53,473 bases of DNA from Methylophaga sp. (GTDB lineage: Bacteria > Pseudomonadota > Gammaproteobacteria > Nitrosococcales > Methylophagaceae): assembly GCF_030651745.1 (NCBI RefSeq), contig NZ_JAUSCC010000024.1:1-53473 (forward strand). The letters are read 5' to 3'. The stretch's first letter is position 1. The number at the start of each line of letters is the position of its first letter. The translations under genes and the position numbers were made by a program. The notes under the pieces were generated by a model, which was given only the letters and a program-made list of their open reading frames with translations, was not told the DNA's origin and ran no database searches. Positions 1-8,298 of the stretch are shown here, piece after piece.

Positions 1-19
1 AATTTTTATTAATTTATCC

Positions 20-48
20 TTGTGATAATCAGTAAAAAACAGTAAAAT
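20..48 (+). promoter_or_regulatory. Sigma-70-type promoter of tRNA-Arg
   Basis: A -35 hexamer TTGTGA (20-25) and a -10 hexamer TAAAAT (43-48) are separated by exactly 17 bases. They match the consensus at 4 of 6 and 5 of 6 positions. The predicted transcription start near 55 lies a few bases before the mature tRNA 5' end at 62, the usual spacing for a singly transcribed tRNA. Assigned by eye. Confidence 0.6.
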
Positions 49-61
49 TTCACGCTTTAAA

Positions 62-138
62 GCGCCTGTAGCTCAGCTGGATAGAGTACCTGGCTACGAA
101 CCAGGCGGTCGCACGTTCGAATCGTGCCAGGCGCACCA
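62..138 (+). tRNA. tRNA-Arg (anticodon ACG)
   Basis: A full cloverleaf can be folded by eye. The acceptor stem GCGCCTG pairs with CAGGCGC (128-134). The anticodon stem CCTGG/CCAGG closes the loop CTACGAA, giving anticodon ACG. The T-arm GCACG/CGTGC encloses TTCGAAT. The discriminator A and a genome-encoded CCA end follow. ACG reads CGU and, after A34-to-inosine editing by TadA, also CGC and CGA, so this is normally the major arginine tRNA. It is a single-gene unit with its own promoter and a terminator 17 bases downstream. Confidence 0.97.
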
Positions 139-154
139 AAATTGAAATACAATC

Positions 155-188
155 AAGCAGTTATCATTAATTTGGTAACTGCTTTTTT
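155..188 (+). terminator. Rho-independent terminator of tRNA-Arg
   Basis: A perfect 9-bp stem, AAGCAGTTA (155-163) and TAACTGCTT (176-184), has a 12-base loop and runs into a T-rich tract (183-188). It ends the tRNA transcript and faces the converging gene at 236-1138. Confidence 0.85.
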
Positions 189-235
189 GTTTCTGCTGTT
201 CTTGCTTATTAGAACTTTTTTAAATGCCATTATCT

Positions 236-1138
236 TTAGTATGCTTGCACACCATACTTGAGTAGCATTCTCGGAAGAATATCATCAAGGTTCTGGACTT
301 CTTCATCCTGCAACTCAATTAGATTAAACCCATATTTTTTGTAGATTTCGATTTTTTGTTTCTTCCGTGCCAGATATTTCTGATCGTTTTCATAACCCCA
401 GTATTCAATATAGACTTTACCGGTCGGGATATAAAAATCGCAGTAAACATCTTCTTCTATTGGCAACTTGCGTTCATAGGCATGAACAATCTCAGCCATA
501 TAAAGCCAGTTATCAATTAACATCTCGGCTTTGGAGCGAACAAAATGTCCATCAGCACTGCGGTGCTTAGCTTCAAATTTTTCTCGAAATCCAATCTCGG
601 TTTTTTCTTGTGCGGTATCAATAACCGGTTCGGACTCCGAAGATTTACCCTTAACCTGATCAATCGATTCATTAAGCGATTTAAGCTGAAGAATTGACTC
701 AGGCCAGCGTACAAATGGTATACCTGACTTCCAATCTTCAGTTTGGATCCCTCCAAGTTTCACCCCCTGTTCGGTAGCAATCCACCCTTTAATGCCTTTT
801 TTTAACCAGCCCAGCTCTGAAAGAATAAAGTTGATTTTGTTGGCTGAAATTTCAAAGTGGGCAGCCAAGGTTTTTGCGGTCATAAGTGTTTTTGATGCAT
901 TCTTATCAGCTGATTCAAGCTCTTCCTGAGAAGCCAGCGGGATTGTCTCTGGCCAAACTATGTATTTCCCATATTTGTCGGACTCCTGATACTCACCGCC
1001 ACTGGCTTCTCCGTTCACGGTAAGAACCCAACTCTCACCATCTCTATTAATCAAACCTTGTTTGGCAAACTGGGAAAATAACTCTTTTGCTGAAATACCA
1101 TGTATTTTTGCCAGTGCAGAGGTGGATATTTTTTTCAT
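236..1138 (-). CDS. Repeat-containing protein with PD-(D/E)XK-like C-terminal domain
   Basis: A 300-residue soluble protein of unknown function. Two tandem modules of about 60 residues fill the N-terminal half (residues 5-65 and 87-149). Each has a short helical, possibly DNA-binding part (ALAKIHGISAKEL and TLAAHFEISANKI), then a W-containing hairpin and a closing W-P-E motif. After a polar linker (about 150-195) comes a compact domain with E205 in RSKAE, D234 in CDFYIP, E245 in YIEYWG and a Lys-rich helix at 259-269. That spacing resembles Vsr/DUF559-like PD-(D/E)XK nucleases (inference). I recall relatives carrying misleading names such as glycerol kinase, but nothing here resembles a kinase. 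It is convergent with tRNA-Arg and is followed on the same strand by no gene in the window. The ORF is certain; the function is not. Confidence 0.8.
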   Translation of the reverse strand: MKKISTSALAKIHGISAKELFSQFAKQGLINRDGESWVLTVNGEASGGEYQESDKYGKYIVWPETIPLASQEELESADKNASKTLMTAKTLAAHFEISANKINFILSELGWLKKGIKGWIATEQGVKLGGIQTEDWKSGIPFVRWPESILQLKSLNESIDQVKGKSSESEPVIDTAQEKTEIGFREKFEAKHRSADGHFVRSKAEMLIDNWLYMAEIVHAYERKLPIEEDVYCDFYIPTGKVYIEYWGYENDQKYLARKKQKIEIYKKYGFNLIELQDEEVQNLDDILPRMLLKYGVQAY

Positions 1139-1205
1139 TAGTCAGTCTTCCTTGAACAAATATTATTCTGAAACAGATGGTTAATGACTTGTATGTATAG
1201 TCTTT

Positions 1206-2996
1206 TCAACGCTCATCTAATTTGACTTCGTACATATGTTTATCAGCCAAGTTTACTAACTCATCTGCAGATGTTGCATCTTGTGGACACGATGCTGAAC
1301 CGATACTGGCTGTCACCGAAAGACTATTACCGTTATATATAAGTGGCTGTTGAATTGACTCATTAATCGTTTTTATAACTCGCTGAGCCTGAACCGGTGA
1401 CGTTTCCGGTAACAAAACTGCAAACTCATCTCCTCCCAATCTTGCCAGTGTATCCGTCTGGCGCAAGGTTTTATTAAGCTGTTTTGCTACGTGTTTAAGA
1501 ATCTCGTCTCCAACGTGATGGCCATAGTTGTCATTTATCGCTTTGAATCCATTTAAGTCGATGAACAGGATAGTGAACTCACGTTTGTTTCGACGGTAAT
1601 CCTGAATAAGTTTATTGATAAATTCAAAAAACATCAGGCGATTTGCCAGTCCGGTTAAACCATCATGATATGCCTGCCATTCCAATTTACTCTCGGCCTC
1701 ACGCCGGCTGGTGATATCAATAATAAATGCCAATACATGTTTATCATCTAATGCGGTTAAACGCTCCAGAAAGTAATACTCTTTGCCATCTACGGTCAAT
1801 GGATACTCTAAAGTTGCTGGCTCACCCGTAAGAATCGTAGTGGCTATCAAGGCCAATTTCTTCTCAACCAGTTCTGGTTCTAATATTTCGCTGATATTGG
1901 CTCCATTCAATTTATCCACCGGCAAAAGCAATGGGAAACTTTCTTCAACTTCATAATCAATAATAGTACCGTCGGCCCGCATTGTGAGCAGAAGATCTGG
2001 CATGGCATCAATAATGGCTTTATTACGTTGATTAAGAACAGACAGCAGCTGCCTGGACTCAATCTGTTTAAGCAGTTGATATCCCAGAATCATCAATAAC
2101 AGCGTGAAAGTTAGCAAGATGATGATGTTTCGTTTCATCATCAGATTTTGATAACGTTGAATCAACTGATTGGATGCAGCCAGATTTTCAGCAACAATGG
2201 AAAACATTCCCCACCGGTCAAGAAGCTGAACATCACACAGTGCATTGTCATCTAATTTAATGCGATAGATGCCAAGATCAGTTGTTGTCTCAGATTTATT
2301 GTTTTTGCAAAGACTATAAATATCACCTTTATACAGCTCATCATCCAGATTGGAAGACCAAATGAGTTTGCCAAACTGATCGGTTAACAATGCGGAAATA
2401 TTTTTATTTTTAGTGATTTTGCCAAGCTGAGCGGTCAGAGCAGAACTTGTTATTGTGGCAAGCACCACTCCCATAAATTCATCTTCGCTATTTCGGATCG
2501 GATAACTCATCGCAATGTATAAAGCACTTTCCTGAATAACGGATTGTCTGGGAGATGATATAAAAAACTTCGATTGGTTACTTTTTAAATGCTCAATAAA
2601 GTAATCCCGCGTTGAAATAGAGGGCTGATAACCATCTCTGGTAGAGAACGTCACCTCCCCCTTACTGTCAGCAAGAGTGATATGCCAGATTGAAGGATTT
2701 AAATTTTTTAACCTCATAGCAAATGCCGAGACTTGCTCCGGGGAATAAACCGCTAAGGAGCCAAGCTGTTTAAGATTTGCAGCCAAAAAAGAAAACTCTT
2801 TATCAATAAGCTCTGCTTGCAACACAGATGACATGCTGACACGTTGAGAGATTTGGGAATGAATCGAGTTTTGATAGCCAGAGAGTTGTTGATGGTAAAA
2901 AAAGTGCAAACTTAACGCACCAACAAACCATAAGCACACCATGACAAACACGATAGAAGTGCGATTAAAAAACCATTTTTCAACGTTTTTACTCAT
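1206..2996 (-). CDS. Membrane-bound sensor diguanylate cyclase (PAS-GGDEF)
   Basis: A 596-residue protein predicted to make cyclic di-GMP from two GTP in response to an external signal. A first membrane helix lies at about residues 12-32, followed by a periplasmic domain of about 250 residues, probably of the Cache type. A second helix (about 288-310), a PAS-like segment (about 320-435) and a GGDEF domain (about 440-596) follow. The active motif GGDEF is intact near residue 521, and an RQTD (RxxD) inhibitory site lies five residues before it, so feedback inhibition by c-di-GMP is expected. There is no EAL domain. The gene stands alone; its upstream side opens onto the long gap at 2997-3411. 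The ligand cannot be read from the sequence. Confidence 0.92.
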   Translation of the reverse strand: MSKNVEKWFFNRTSIVFVMVCLWFVGALSLHFFYHQQLSGYQNSIHSQISQRVSMSSVLQAELIDKEFSFLAANLKQLGSLAVYSPEQVSAFAMRLKNLNPSIWHITLADSKGEVTFSTRDGYQPSISTRDYFIEHLKSNQSKFFISSPRQSVIQESALYIAMSYPIRNSEDEFMGVVLATITSSALTAQLGKITKNKNISALLTDQFGKLIWSSNLDDELYKGDIYSLCKNNKSETTTDLGIYRIKLDDNALCDVQLLDRWGMFSIVAENLAASNQLIQRYQNLMMKRNIIILLTFTLLLMILGYQLLKQIESRQLLSVLNQRNKAIIDAMPDLLLTMRADGTIIDYEVEESFPLLLPVDKLNGANISEILEPELVEKKLALIATTILTGEPATLEYPLTVDGKEYYFLERLTALDDKHVLAFIIDITSRREAESKLEWQAYHDGLTGLANRLMFFEFINKLIQDYRRNKREFTILFIDLNGFKAINDNYGHHVGDEILKHVAKQLNKTLRQTDTLARLGGDEFAVLLPETSPVQAQRVIKTINESIQQPLIYNGNSLSVTASIGSASCPQDATSADELVNLADKHMYEVKLDER

Positions 2997-3142
2997 ATAT
3001 TCAGATTAGCGCGATAGTAATAAAATCGCACTAAAAACACTTTAGAATTCGGATAGTTGTGCACATTTTTTAATAAAGCACCTGCTAAGCATCGTTACTT
3101 AATTATCGGTTGAAAACTAAAATACTTAATTGGTTTATTGGA

Positions 3143-3256
3143 CTAGTATCGATCTTGTTCATGGTGGAGTTTTTTAAAGGTAATAACCAAATTTTTTTCG
3201 TAGCTGGTATCTAAAGTACATGAGAAATTATGTAAATTGATGACTAGTGCACGCAT
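3143..3256 (-). CDS. Possible small protein, 37 residues
   Basis: An ATG at 3256 follows a good ribosome binding site (AAGGA, about 7 bases upstream) and opens a 37-codon frame ending in TAG at 3143-3145. The peptide begins MRALVINLHNF and ends KKLHHEQDRY; it has one Cys and no membrane segment. I do not recognise it. It lies beyond the glutathione peroxidase terminator, so it would need its own promoter, and I see none that is convincing. It could be a real small gene, the decayed 5' end of a longer gene, or chance. Confidence 0.3.
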   Translation of the reverse strand: MRALVINLHNFSCTLDTSYEKNLVITFKKLHHEQDRY

Positions 3257-3324
3257 ATTGCTTCCTTGTAGTGATGAGTGGCACTGATTTGCTACATCCT
3301 ACAACGAAAAATTGATTTTGCTAG

Positions 3325-3374
3325 ATAAAAATCAGGCTGATGAACAGAGCAGACTTCACACTGTTCATCAGCCT
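3325..3374 (-). terminator. Terminator after glutathione peroxidase gene
   Basis: A perfect 14-bp inverted repeat (3334-3347 with 3361-3374, 13-base loop) is followed on the minus strand by GATTTTTA. It lies 38 bases beyond the stop codon of the gene at 3412, in the right orientation for a strong intrinsic terminator. Confidence 0.88.
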
Positions 3375-3411
3375 TGGATTGAAACGTTTTATTATCAGAG
3401 GTTATTGGTCG

Positions 3412-3948
3412 TTACAGTAACGATTCAATAGCTTCCGTGAGTTTTTTGTCAGTTGGTTCAACCTTGCTTGGAAAAGCAGCGACAACTTTGCCTTCTTTGT
3501 TAATTAAATATTTGCTGAAATTCCATCCAGGCTGTTCACTCTGGCGGTTAATTTCCTGAAACACCGGATTGGCTTTCTGACCAGTCACATAGCTTGGTGC
3601 GATCATGGTAAACGTGACACCAAAGTTTTCCCGGCAAACACGTTCAGTTTCAGCTTCGTCTTTGGCTTCCTGATTAAAATCATTGCTGGCAAAACCAACA
3701 ACCATCAAACCACTTTCCTGGTATTTCTGGTGCAAAGCTTCCAAGCCTTCAAACTGCCGGGTATAACCACAGTGGCTGGCGGTATTTACGACTAATATGG
3801 GTTTACCATCAGCAACTTCACAAAGGTTTACAGTTTCATTGGAATGCAGTTTGGGCAGTTCATAATTCAGAAAATCCGGGCAGGATGATTCCGCCTGCAC
3901 GGAGAAAGACAGCATTAAGCCCGAAATCAACAGCAATAGCAGACGCAT
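3412..3948 (-). CDS. Glutathione peroxidase family protein, exported
   Basis: A 178-residue thiol peroxidase that reduces hydroperoxides. The family motif N-T-A-S-H-C-G-Y-T is present, with Cys (residue 60 from the chosen start) in the place of selenocysteine. The later PGWNFSKYLI segment carries the conserved Trp and Asn. A clear signal peptide at residues 1-19 (MRLLLLLISGLMLSFSVQA) puts it in the periplasm. I chose ATG 3948 because AGGAT lies 7-8 bases upstream; the in-frame TTG at 3954 sits too close to that site. Bacterial enzymes of this type often use thioredoxin rather than glutathione (family knowledge). It has its own terminator and lies downstream of the peptide transporter on the same strand, but 123 bases separate them. 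Confidence 0.9.
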   Translation of the reverse strand: MRLLLLLISGLMLSFSVQAESSCPDFLNYELPKLHSNETVNLCEVADGKPILVVNTASHCGYTRQFEGLEALHQKYQESGLMVVGFASNDFNQEAKDEAETERVCRENFGVTFTMIAPSYVTGQKANPVFQEINRQSEQPGWNFSKYLINKEGKVVAAFPSKVEPTDKKLTEAIESLL

Positions 3949-4071
3949 AATCAATATCCTTTATAAGTATTCATCAATCAAAGCCATCTCGGCTTTAATA
4001 CCTAATCAAGCAGACCAGCTAAAACCACAAAAGTTGAGATAAAGCGTTATTAACGGCTTGGATAAAACAGA

Positions 4072-5724
4072 TTAAATCGCCGTAGCCAGATATTTATCAT
4101 CAAGTCTCGGTACCGCATCCAGTAAATTTCGAGTATGTGCATTCTGTGGCGATTTCATCACTTGCTGGGTAATGCCTGATTCGACTAACTGCGCTTTGTG
4201 CATCACCACCATTCGATCCGCAAGATAATCGACCACACCCATGTTATGGGTAATAAACAACATGCCAATGCCCTCTTCATCCACCAACTGTCTTAATAGT
4301 CTTAAGATACCGGCTTGCACCGAAACATCCAGTGCTGAAGTGATTTCATCACACAGAATAAATCGCGGTTCCAATACTAATGCTCTGGCAATTGCCAGAC
4401 GTTGACGCTGGCCGCCAGAAAATTCATGCGGATAACGCCATAAACTATCGGTTGGCATTTCCACCCGATCTAAAAATCTCGCTGCAATCTGAATACGTTC
4501 TGCATCAGTTTGACCGATACCATGAACCCGCATTGGCTCAACTAATGTGGTGTGGATCGGTAAGCGTGGATTCAAACTCGAACCAGGGTCCTGAAACACC
4601 ACCTGCATACGCCGTCTTAAAGGCCGCATTGCTTTGGCAGATAGTTGAGTAATATCTTGTCCTTCAAGAATAATGCTGCCCGCAGTCACATCCTGCAGTC
4701 TTAATAAGGCTCGGCCTAATGTGGTTTTGCCACAACCTGACTCCCCCACCAGAGCGACTATTTCGCCAGCATTAACCTGTAATGAAACGTTATCCACCGC
4801 TTTAAACTGATCGACAACGCGACGCATCAGCCCCCGTCGCACCGGAAAATACACTGACACGTCTTTGACTTCCAATAAGATCTTATCGGATTTGGCTGGT
4901 CGGGTTGGTCTGGGTAAGCGTTCAGGTAATGCAGCAATCAAGCTTTGTGTATATTCATGTTGTGGGTTACGCAGCACTTCAGCAGTGGTGCCACTTTCAA
5001 CTAATACACCTTTACGCATAACGCCGACAACATCAGCAATCTGAGCCACTACCCCAAAATCATGGGTAATGAATAACATGCCCATACCACGCTTGGTTTG
5101 CAGCTCACGCATTAATTTGAGGATTTCCGCCTGTACGGTTACATCAAGCGCGGTGGTCGGTTCATCAGCGATTAACAATGCCGGTTCACAAATCAACGCC
5201 ATCGCTATCATGACTCGCTGACGCTGTCCGCCAGATAAGCGATGTGGAAACTCACGAATTCGGCTGGCAGGTTCAGGAATACGTACTTCTTCAAGCGCGG
5301 CTAGAACTCTTTGTTTACGGGCTTCTTCACTGAGTTCTGGTCGATGGATCTGTAACACTTCATCCAACTGTTCACCAATGGTTTGCACCGGATTAAGCGA
5401 AGTCATTGGCTCCTGAAAAATCATCGCAATACGACTGCCACGTACTTTCCTCAGCGTTTCAGTATCGGCATTAAGTAACTCGACATCTGCCAGTTCGCCT
5501 TGCGGATCTGATAAACGAATCTTACCCGCGGGATAGCGGAAATGATTTTGCGGCAACAACCCCATAATGGATAAAGCTGTAACGGATTTGCCACTGCCTG
5601 ATTCGCCAACTAAACAATAAGTTTGTCCGGATTCAACTGCCAGACTGATGCTATTGACTGCGCGTAGCCAATTTTCACCTTCACCCAGTTCGGTTATCAA
5701 ATTTTCAACTTCCAGCAACTTCAT
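4072..5724 (-). CDS. yejF: Peptide ABC transporter, fused double ATPase (YejF-like)
   Basis: A 550-residue protein with two complete ABC ATPase domains in one chain. Domain 1 has Walker A GESGSGKS (40-47), signature LSGGQ (163-167) and Walker B ending DE (187-188). Domain 2 has GESGCGKT (327-334), FSGGQ (435-439) and CDE (458-460). Both domains are catalytically intact. Each is followed by the C-terminal extension typical of oligopeptide transporters. A single fused ATPase is the hallmark of the YejABEF/microcin C type, whereas Dpp and Opp use two separate proteins. It is the last gene of the four-gene operon and overlaps the upstream permease gene by 4 bases (ATGA), implying translational coupling. 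Confidence 0.93.
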   Translation of the reverse strand: MKLLEVENLITELGEGENWLRAVNSISLAVESGQTYCLVGESGSGKSVTALSIMGLLPQNHFRYPAGKIRLSDPQGELADVELLNADTETLRKVRGSRIAMIFQEPMTSLNPVQTIGEQLDEVLQIHRPELSEEARKQRVLAALEEVRIPEPASRIREFPHRLSGGQRQRVMIAMALICEPALLIADEPTTALDVTVQAEILKLMRELQTKRGMGMLFITHDFGVVAQIADVVGVMRKGVLVESGTTAEVLRNPQHEYTQSLIAALPERLPRPTRPAKSDKILLEVKDVSVYFPVRRGLMRRVVDQFKAVDNVSLQVNAGEIVALVGESGCGKTTLGRALLRLQDVTAGSIILEGQDITQLSAKAMRPLRRRMQVVFQDPGSSLNPRLPIHTTLVEPMRVHGIGQTDAERIQIAARFLDRVEMPTDSLWRYPHEFSGGQRQRLAIARALVLEPRFILCDEITSALDVSVQAGILRLLRQLVDEEGIGMLFITHNMGVVDYLADRMVVMHKAQLVESGITQQVMKSPQNAHTRNLLDAVPRLDDKYLATAI

Positions 5725-6917
5725 GACTGCATACCTCGACTGGTATGCGGATCAACAGCATCGCGTAAAGACTCACCTAACAGGTTGTATGCAAACACTG
5801 TCATGAAAATAGCACCGCCGGGAAACACCGCCAGCCACCAGTTAAATGTAGACGATTGCACCGCCTGATTGAGTAATTGTCCCCAGGAGGGATCATCAAC
5901 CAAACCAAGACCAAGAAAGCTCAATGTCGCCTCTGCCAGAATCGCTGACGCCACACCAAAACTGGTAGCCACTAATAACGGTGCCAGACCGTTAGGCAAC
6001 ATATGACGGAATAAAATTGAGCGTAATGGCAAACCACTGGCAACCGCCGCCTGCACAAAATCCTGTTGCCGAAGTTTGAGAAATTCTGCTCGAACATAAC
6101 GGGCATAACCGGACCAGGCCGTTATCCCGATAATCACCATCATCATGTAAATAGAACGTCCAAAAAACGCGACGAATGACAACAGCAGGAATAAGGTCGG
6201 TATTGCTTCAAATATTTCCACCAGTCGCATGCCGATAATATCGACAATGCCAGAAAAATAGCCCATCAAGCCCCCAATAATGGTGCCGATAACCAAGGCA
6301 ATTCCGGTAGCGATAAAGCCGATGCCCAAGGCGATTCGTGATGCATGAATCATTCGTGAAGCGACATCCGCACCATTTTCATCCGTGCCCATCCAATGAG
6401 TCCGGTTCTGTGCAGATAACGGTGATTCAATACCGGTATCGGCATAATCACGTAAATAATCTTTTGCCGAATATGGAATCGGAGCGCGAATTATTTTTTC
6501 TACTTTACCTTCAGCTTCCAGCTCACGGTAATGCTCATACACGACCAGAATGGGTGGTGAAACCGTTGCATAGGCAATAACGGAAACAACCGCAATACTG
6601 ACCAACCACAATAAAATCTTTTTCCACACGACTAATGAAAATGCTGAGATGACCAAGGTGATAAAAAAGCCACTTAACCAAATCCAATCCAGTGCTTCCA
6701 TGTGCTTGAGTAACGGACTGGTGGCCTGGCCATCAATCACCAGATAAATGGGATGACTGCTAGCCAGAAACGGGGAAAAAGTTGCAATCATCACCAGTAA
6801 GCCAATCCATGCCAAACCGATCTTGGCGCTGGTTCGTTTTAATAATGATGAAACAACCTGTTGCGCCCAGGATTTGGACGGTTGCTTGACTGGAACTTCA
6901 ATTATTTGCTCAGTCAT
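5721..6917 (-). CDS. yejE: Peptide ABC transporter permease (YejE-like)
   Basis: Inner-membrane permease of about 398 residues. The C-terminal half has the standard binding-protein-dependent permease fold, including the EAA-type loop around ARYVRAEFLKLRQQDFVQAA. I chose ATG 6917 because GAGGG lies 6 bases upstream; the longer frame to 6950 lacks that support. With this start it overlaps the preceding permease gene by 8 bases. Between the first membrane helix and the permease core there is an additional stretch with about two membrane helices (WIWLSGFFITLVISAF and LLWLVSIAVVSVIAYA) and a charged segment, not expected in plain YejE. Confidence 0.9.
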   Translation of the reverse strand: MTEQIIEVPVKQPSKSWAQQVVSSLLKRTSAKIGLAWIGLLVMIATFSPFLASSHPIYLVIDGQATSPLLKHMEALDWIWLSGFFITLVISAFSLVVWKKILLWLVSIAVVSVIAYATVSPPILVVYEHYRELEAEGKVEKIIRAPIPYSAKDYLRDYADTGIESPLSAQNRTHWMGTDENGADVASRMIHASRIALGIGFIATGIALVIGTIIGGLMGYFSGIVDIIGMRLVEIFEAIPTLFLLLSFVAFFGRSIYMMMVIIGITAWSGYARYVRAEFLKLRQQDFVQAAVASGLPLRSILFRHMLPNGLAPLLVATSFGVASAILAEATLSFLGLGLVDDPSWGQLLNQAVQSSTFNWWLAVFPGGAIFMTVFAYNLLGESLRDAVDPHTSRGMQS

Positions 6918-8292
6918 AACTAACCCTCGGATCGACAATCGCGTAAGCAATATCAGCCAGTAAATAGCCGACTAATGTCAGCAGACCGGAAATCAATGTC
7001 ACAGATAAAACTAACTCCCGATCACGGGTTTGAACCGCTTCAACGGCCAGTTTTCCCATACCATCAATACTGAAAATGCTTTCCACAATCACCGAACCCG
7101 CCAACAAACTCGGCAGCAAGGTTGCAGAAACGGTAATCAATGGCAGCAGCGAATTACGAAATACATGCCGCCATAAAACACTTTCTTCATCGACACCTTT
7201 AGCTCGGGCAGTACGAGCATAATCTGCTGCCAGATTTTCCAGCAACGATGACCGTGTCAGTTTGGCTAAAAAGGCCAACCCACCATAGGAAAGCGCGATA
7301 ACCGGTAACACTAAATGCCACAGCCGATCTAATAAATATCCGCCCTGAATGAGTTCAGCGCCTAATAGATTGGATAATGCCAAACCAAATCCCACCGCAA
7401 ATCCGCCGGTAATAATAATTCGCAAAGCAACATTGCCCAGTCCCGCGAAAAGTCTCACCAACATGGCCATCGAAGGAATCAACAACACATGTAGCACCCC
7501 GAACATGTCACCATTCAGATTAAACGCCATGGCGTAGCCCAACACTGCACCGATAATTAGCCCGGCAAGTTGTCTGATCTTCAATGAAAACGTTACCACT
7601 GCACTGATAAGCGCAACCGTGAGCAAAGCCACACAGGCAAAGGTAATAAACACATCGCCCATGCTGGCCATTAATGGCAGGAAAGTCTGATCAGCAGTCT
7701 CTCTTCGCATCAAACCGCCGGTTGGAAACCATCGCCAGTATTGTTCTGAAGCAAAAAAACCGATAAAAAGAACCCCGGCCAACATACTGGGCACAGACCA
7801 CAAGCCGAGCAGGAAAATATTTGAAGTGACATCAAAGCGACCACCACGCTGCCGGGCGGCTTGCACACCAATGCCGATGGCCAAAGCATAGATAAGTGGT
7901 ATTGAAATCAGATTGAGTAATAGCGTGATGGGTAAACGTTCAGCGATCATATCGGTGACCGGACGCCCGTAACGGAAACTGGTGCCCAAATTAGTCCCTT
8001 TCCATAAGGAAAACTCGCCAAAAGAGCCATCGGGCAAACGTTTAAAACCAATCGGTGAAATATTATTCAACCAGCGAACATATTGCACCGGGGCCGGTTT
8101 ATCCAGCCCATAAAGCTTGTTGTAATAATCTTCCAGCGCCTGGCGGCTTTGCGGTTCCAGCTCCATGCCATCTACCAGCGATTGAGCACTGATTCCCCCC
8201 GGAGCCGCCGCCATCACTGTAAAGACGACAATGGTGATGCCGAGCAGCGTCGGAATCATCAGCAGGATGCGTCGTAACAGATAATTCAACAT
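6910..8292 (-). CDS. yejB: Peptide ABC transporter permease (YejB-like) with extra membrane segment
   Basis: A 460-residue inner-membrane permease, about 100 residues longer than E. coli YejB. The N-terminus (LLRRILLMIPTLLGITIVVF) and the C-terminal EAA-type loop (TRSSLLENLAADYARTARAKG and following) are typical of DppB/YejB. The extra length sits in the middle, at about residues 205-320, and contains roughly four hydrophobic helices between the first conserved permease block and the EAA loop. The gene begins 6 bases after the binding-protein stop codon and overlaps the next permease gene by 8 bases, so the four genes form one operon. The peptide substrate is unknown. Confidence 0.9.
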   Translation of the reverse strand: MLNYLLRRILLMIPTLLGITIVVFTVMAAAPGGISAQSLVDGMELEPQSRQALEDYYNKLYGLDKPAPVQYVRWLNNISPIGFKRLPDGSFGEFSLWKGTNLGTSFRYGRPVTDMIAERLPITLLLNLISIPLIYALAIGIGVQAARQRGGRFDVTSNIFLLGLWSVPSMLAGVLFIGFFASEQYWRWFPTGGLMRRETADQTFLPLMASMGDVFITFACVALLTVALISAVVTFSLKIRQLAGLIIGAVLGYAMAFNLNGDMFGVLHVLLIPSMAMLVRLFAGLGNVALRIIITGGFAVGFGLALSNLLGAELIQGGYLLDRLWHLVLPVIALSYGGLAFLAKLTRSSLLENLAADYARTARAKGVDEESVLWRHVFRNSLLPLITVSATLLPSLLAGSVIVESIFSIDGMGKLAVEAVQTRDRELVLSVTLISGLLTLVGYLLADIAYAIVDPRVSYD

Positions 8293-8298
8293 AGTTGT

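Larger units (their letters stand above)
2997..3411. other. Intergenic region, 415 bases, largely unassigned
   Basis: This is the only gene-poor stretch above 300 bases. It holds the glutathione peroxidase terminator (3325-3374) and a possible 37-codon ORF (3143-3256), described separately. The rest is AT-rich, and I see no tRNA, recognisable ncRNA or mobile-element remnant in it. Confidence 0.6.

Noticed and set aside
62..138. tRNA-Arg as attachment site of a genomic island
   Set aside because: I found no integrase, no direct repeat of the tRNA 3' end by eye, and no phage or plasmid gene in the window.
236..1138. Annotation as glycerol kinase
   Set aside because: I recall such a name for relatives, but no kinase motif is present and the domain layout is different.
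3980..3996. Short hairpin AAAGCC-N5-GGCTTT between the peptide transporter and the glutathione peroxidase gene
   Set aside because: Six base pairs with no T-run is too weak for a terminator call.
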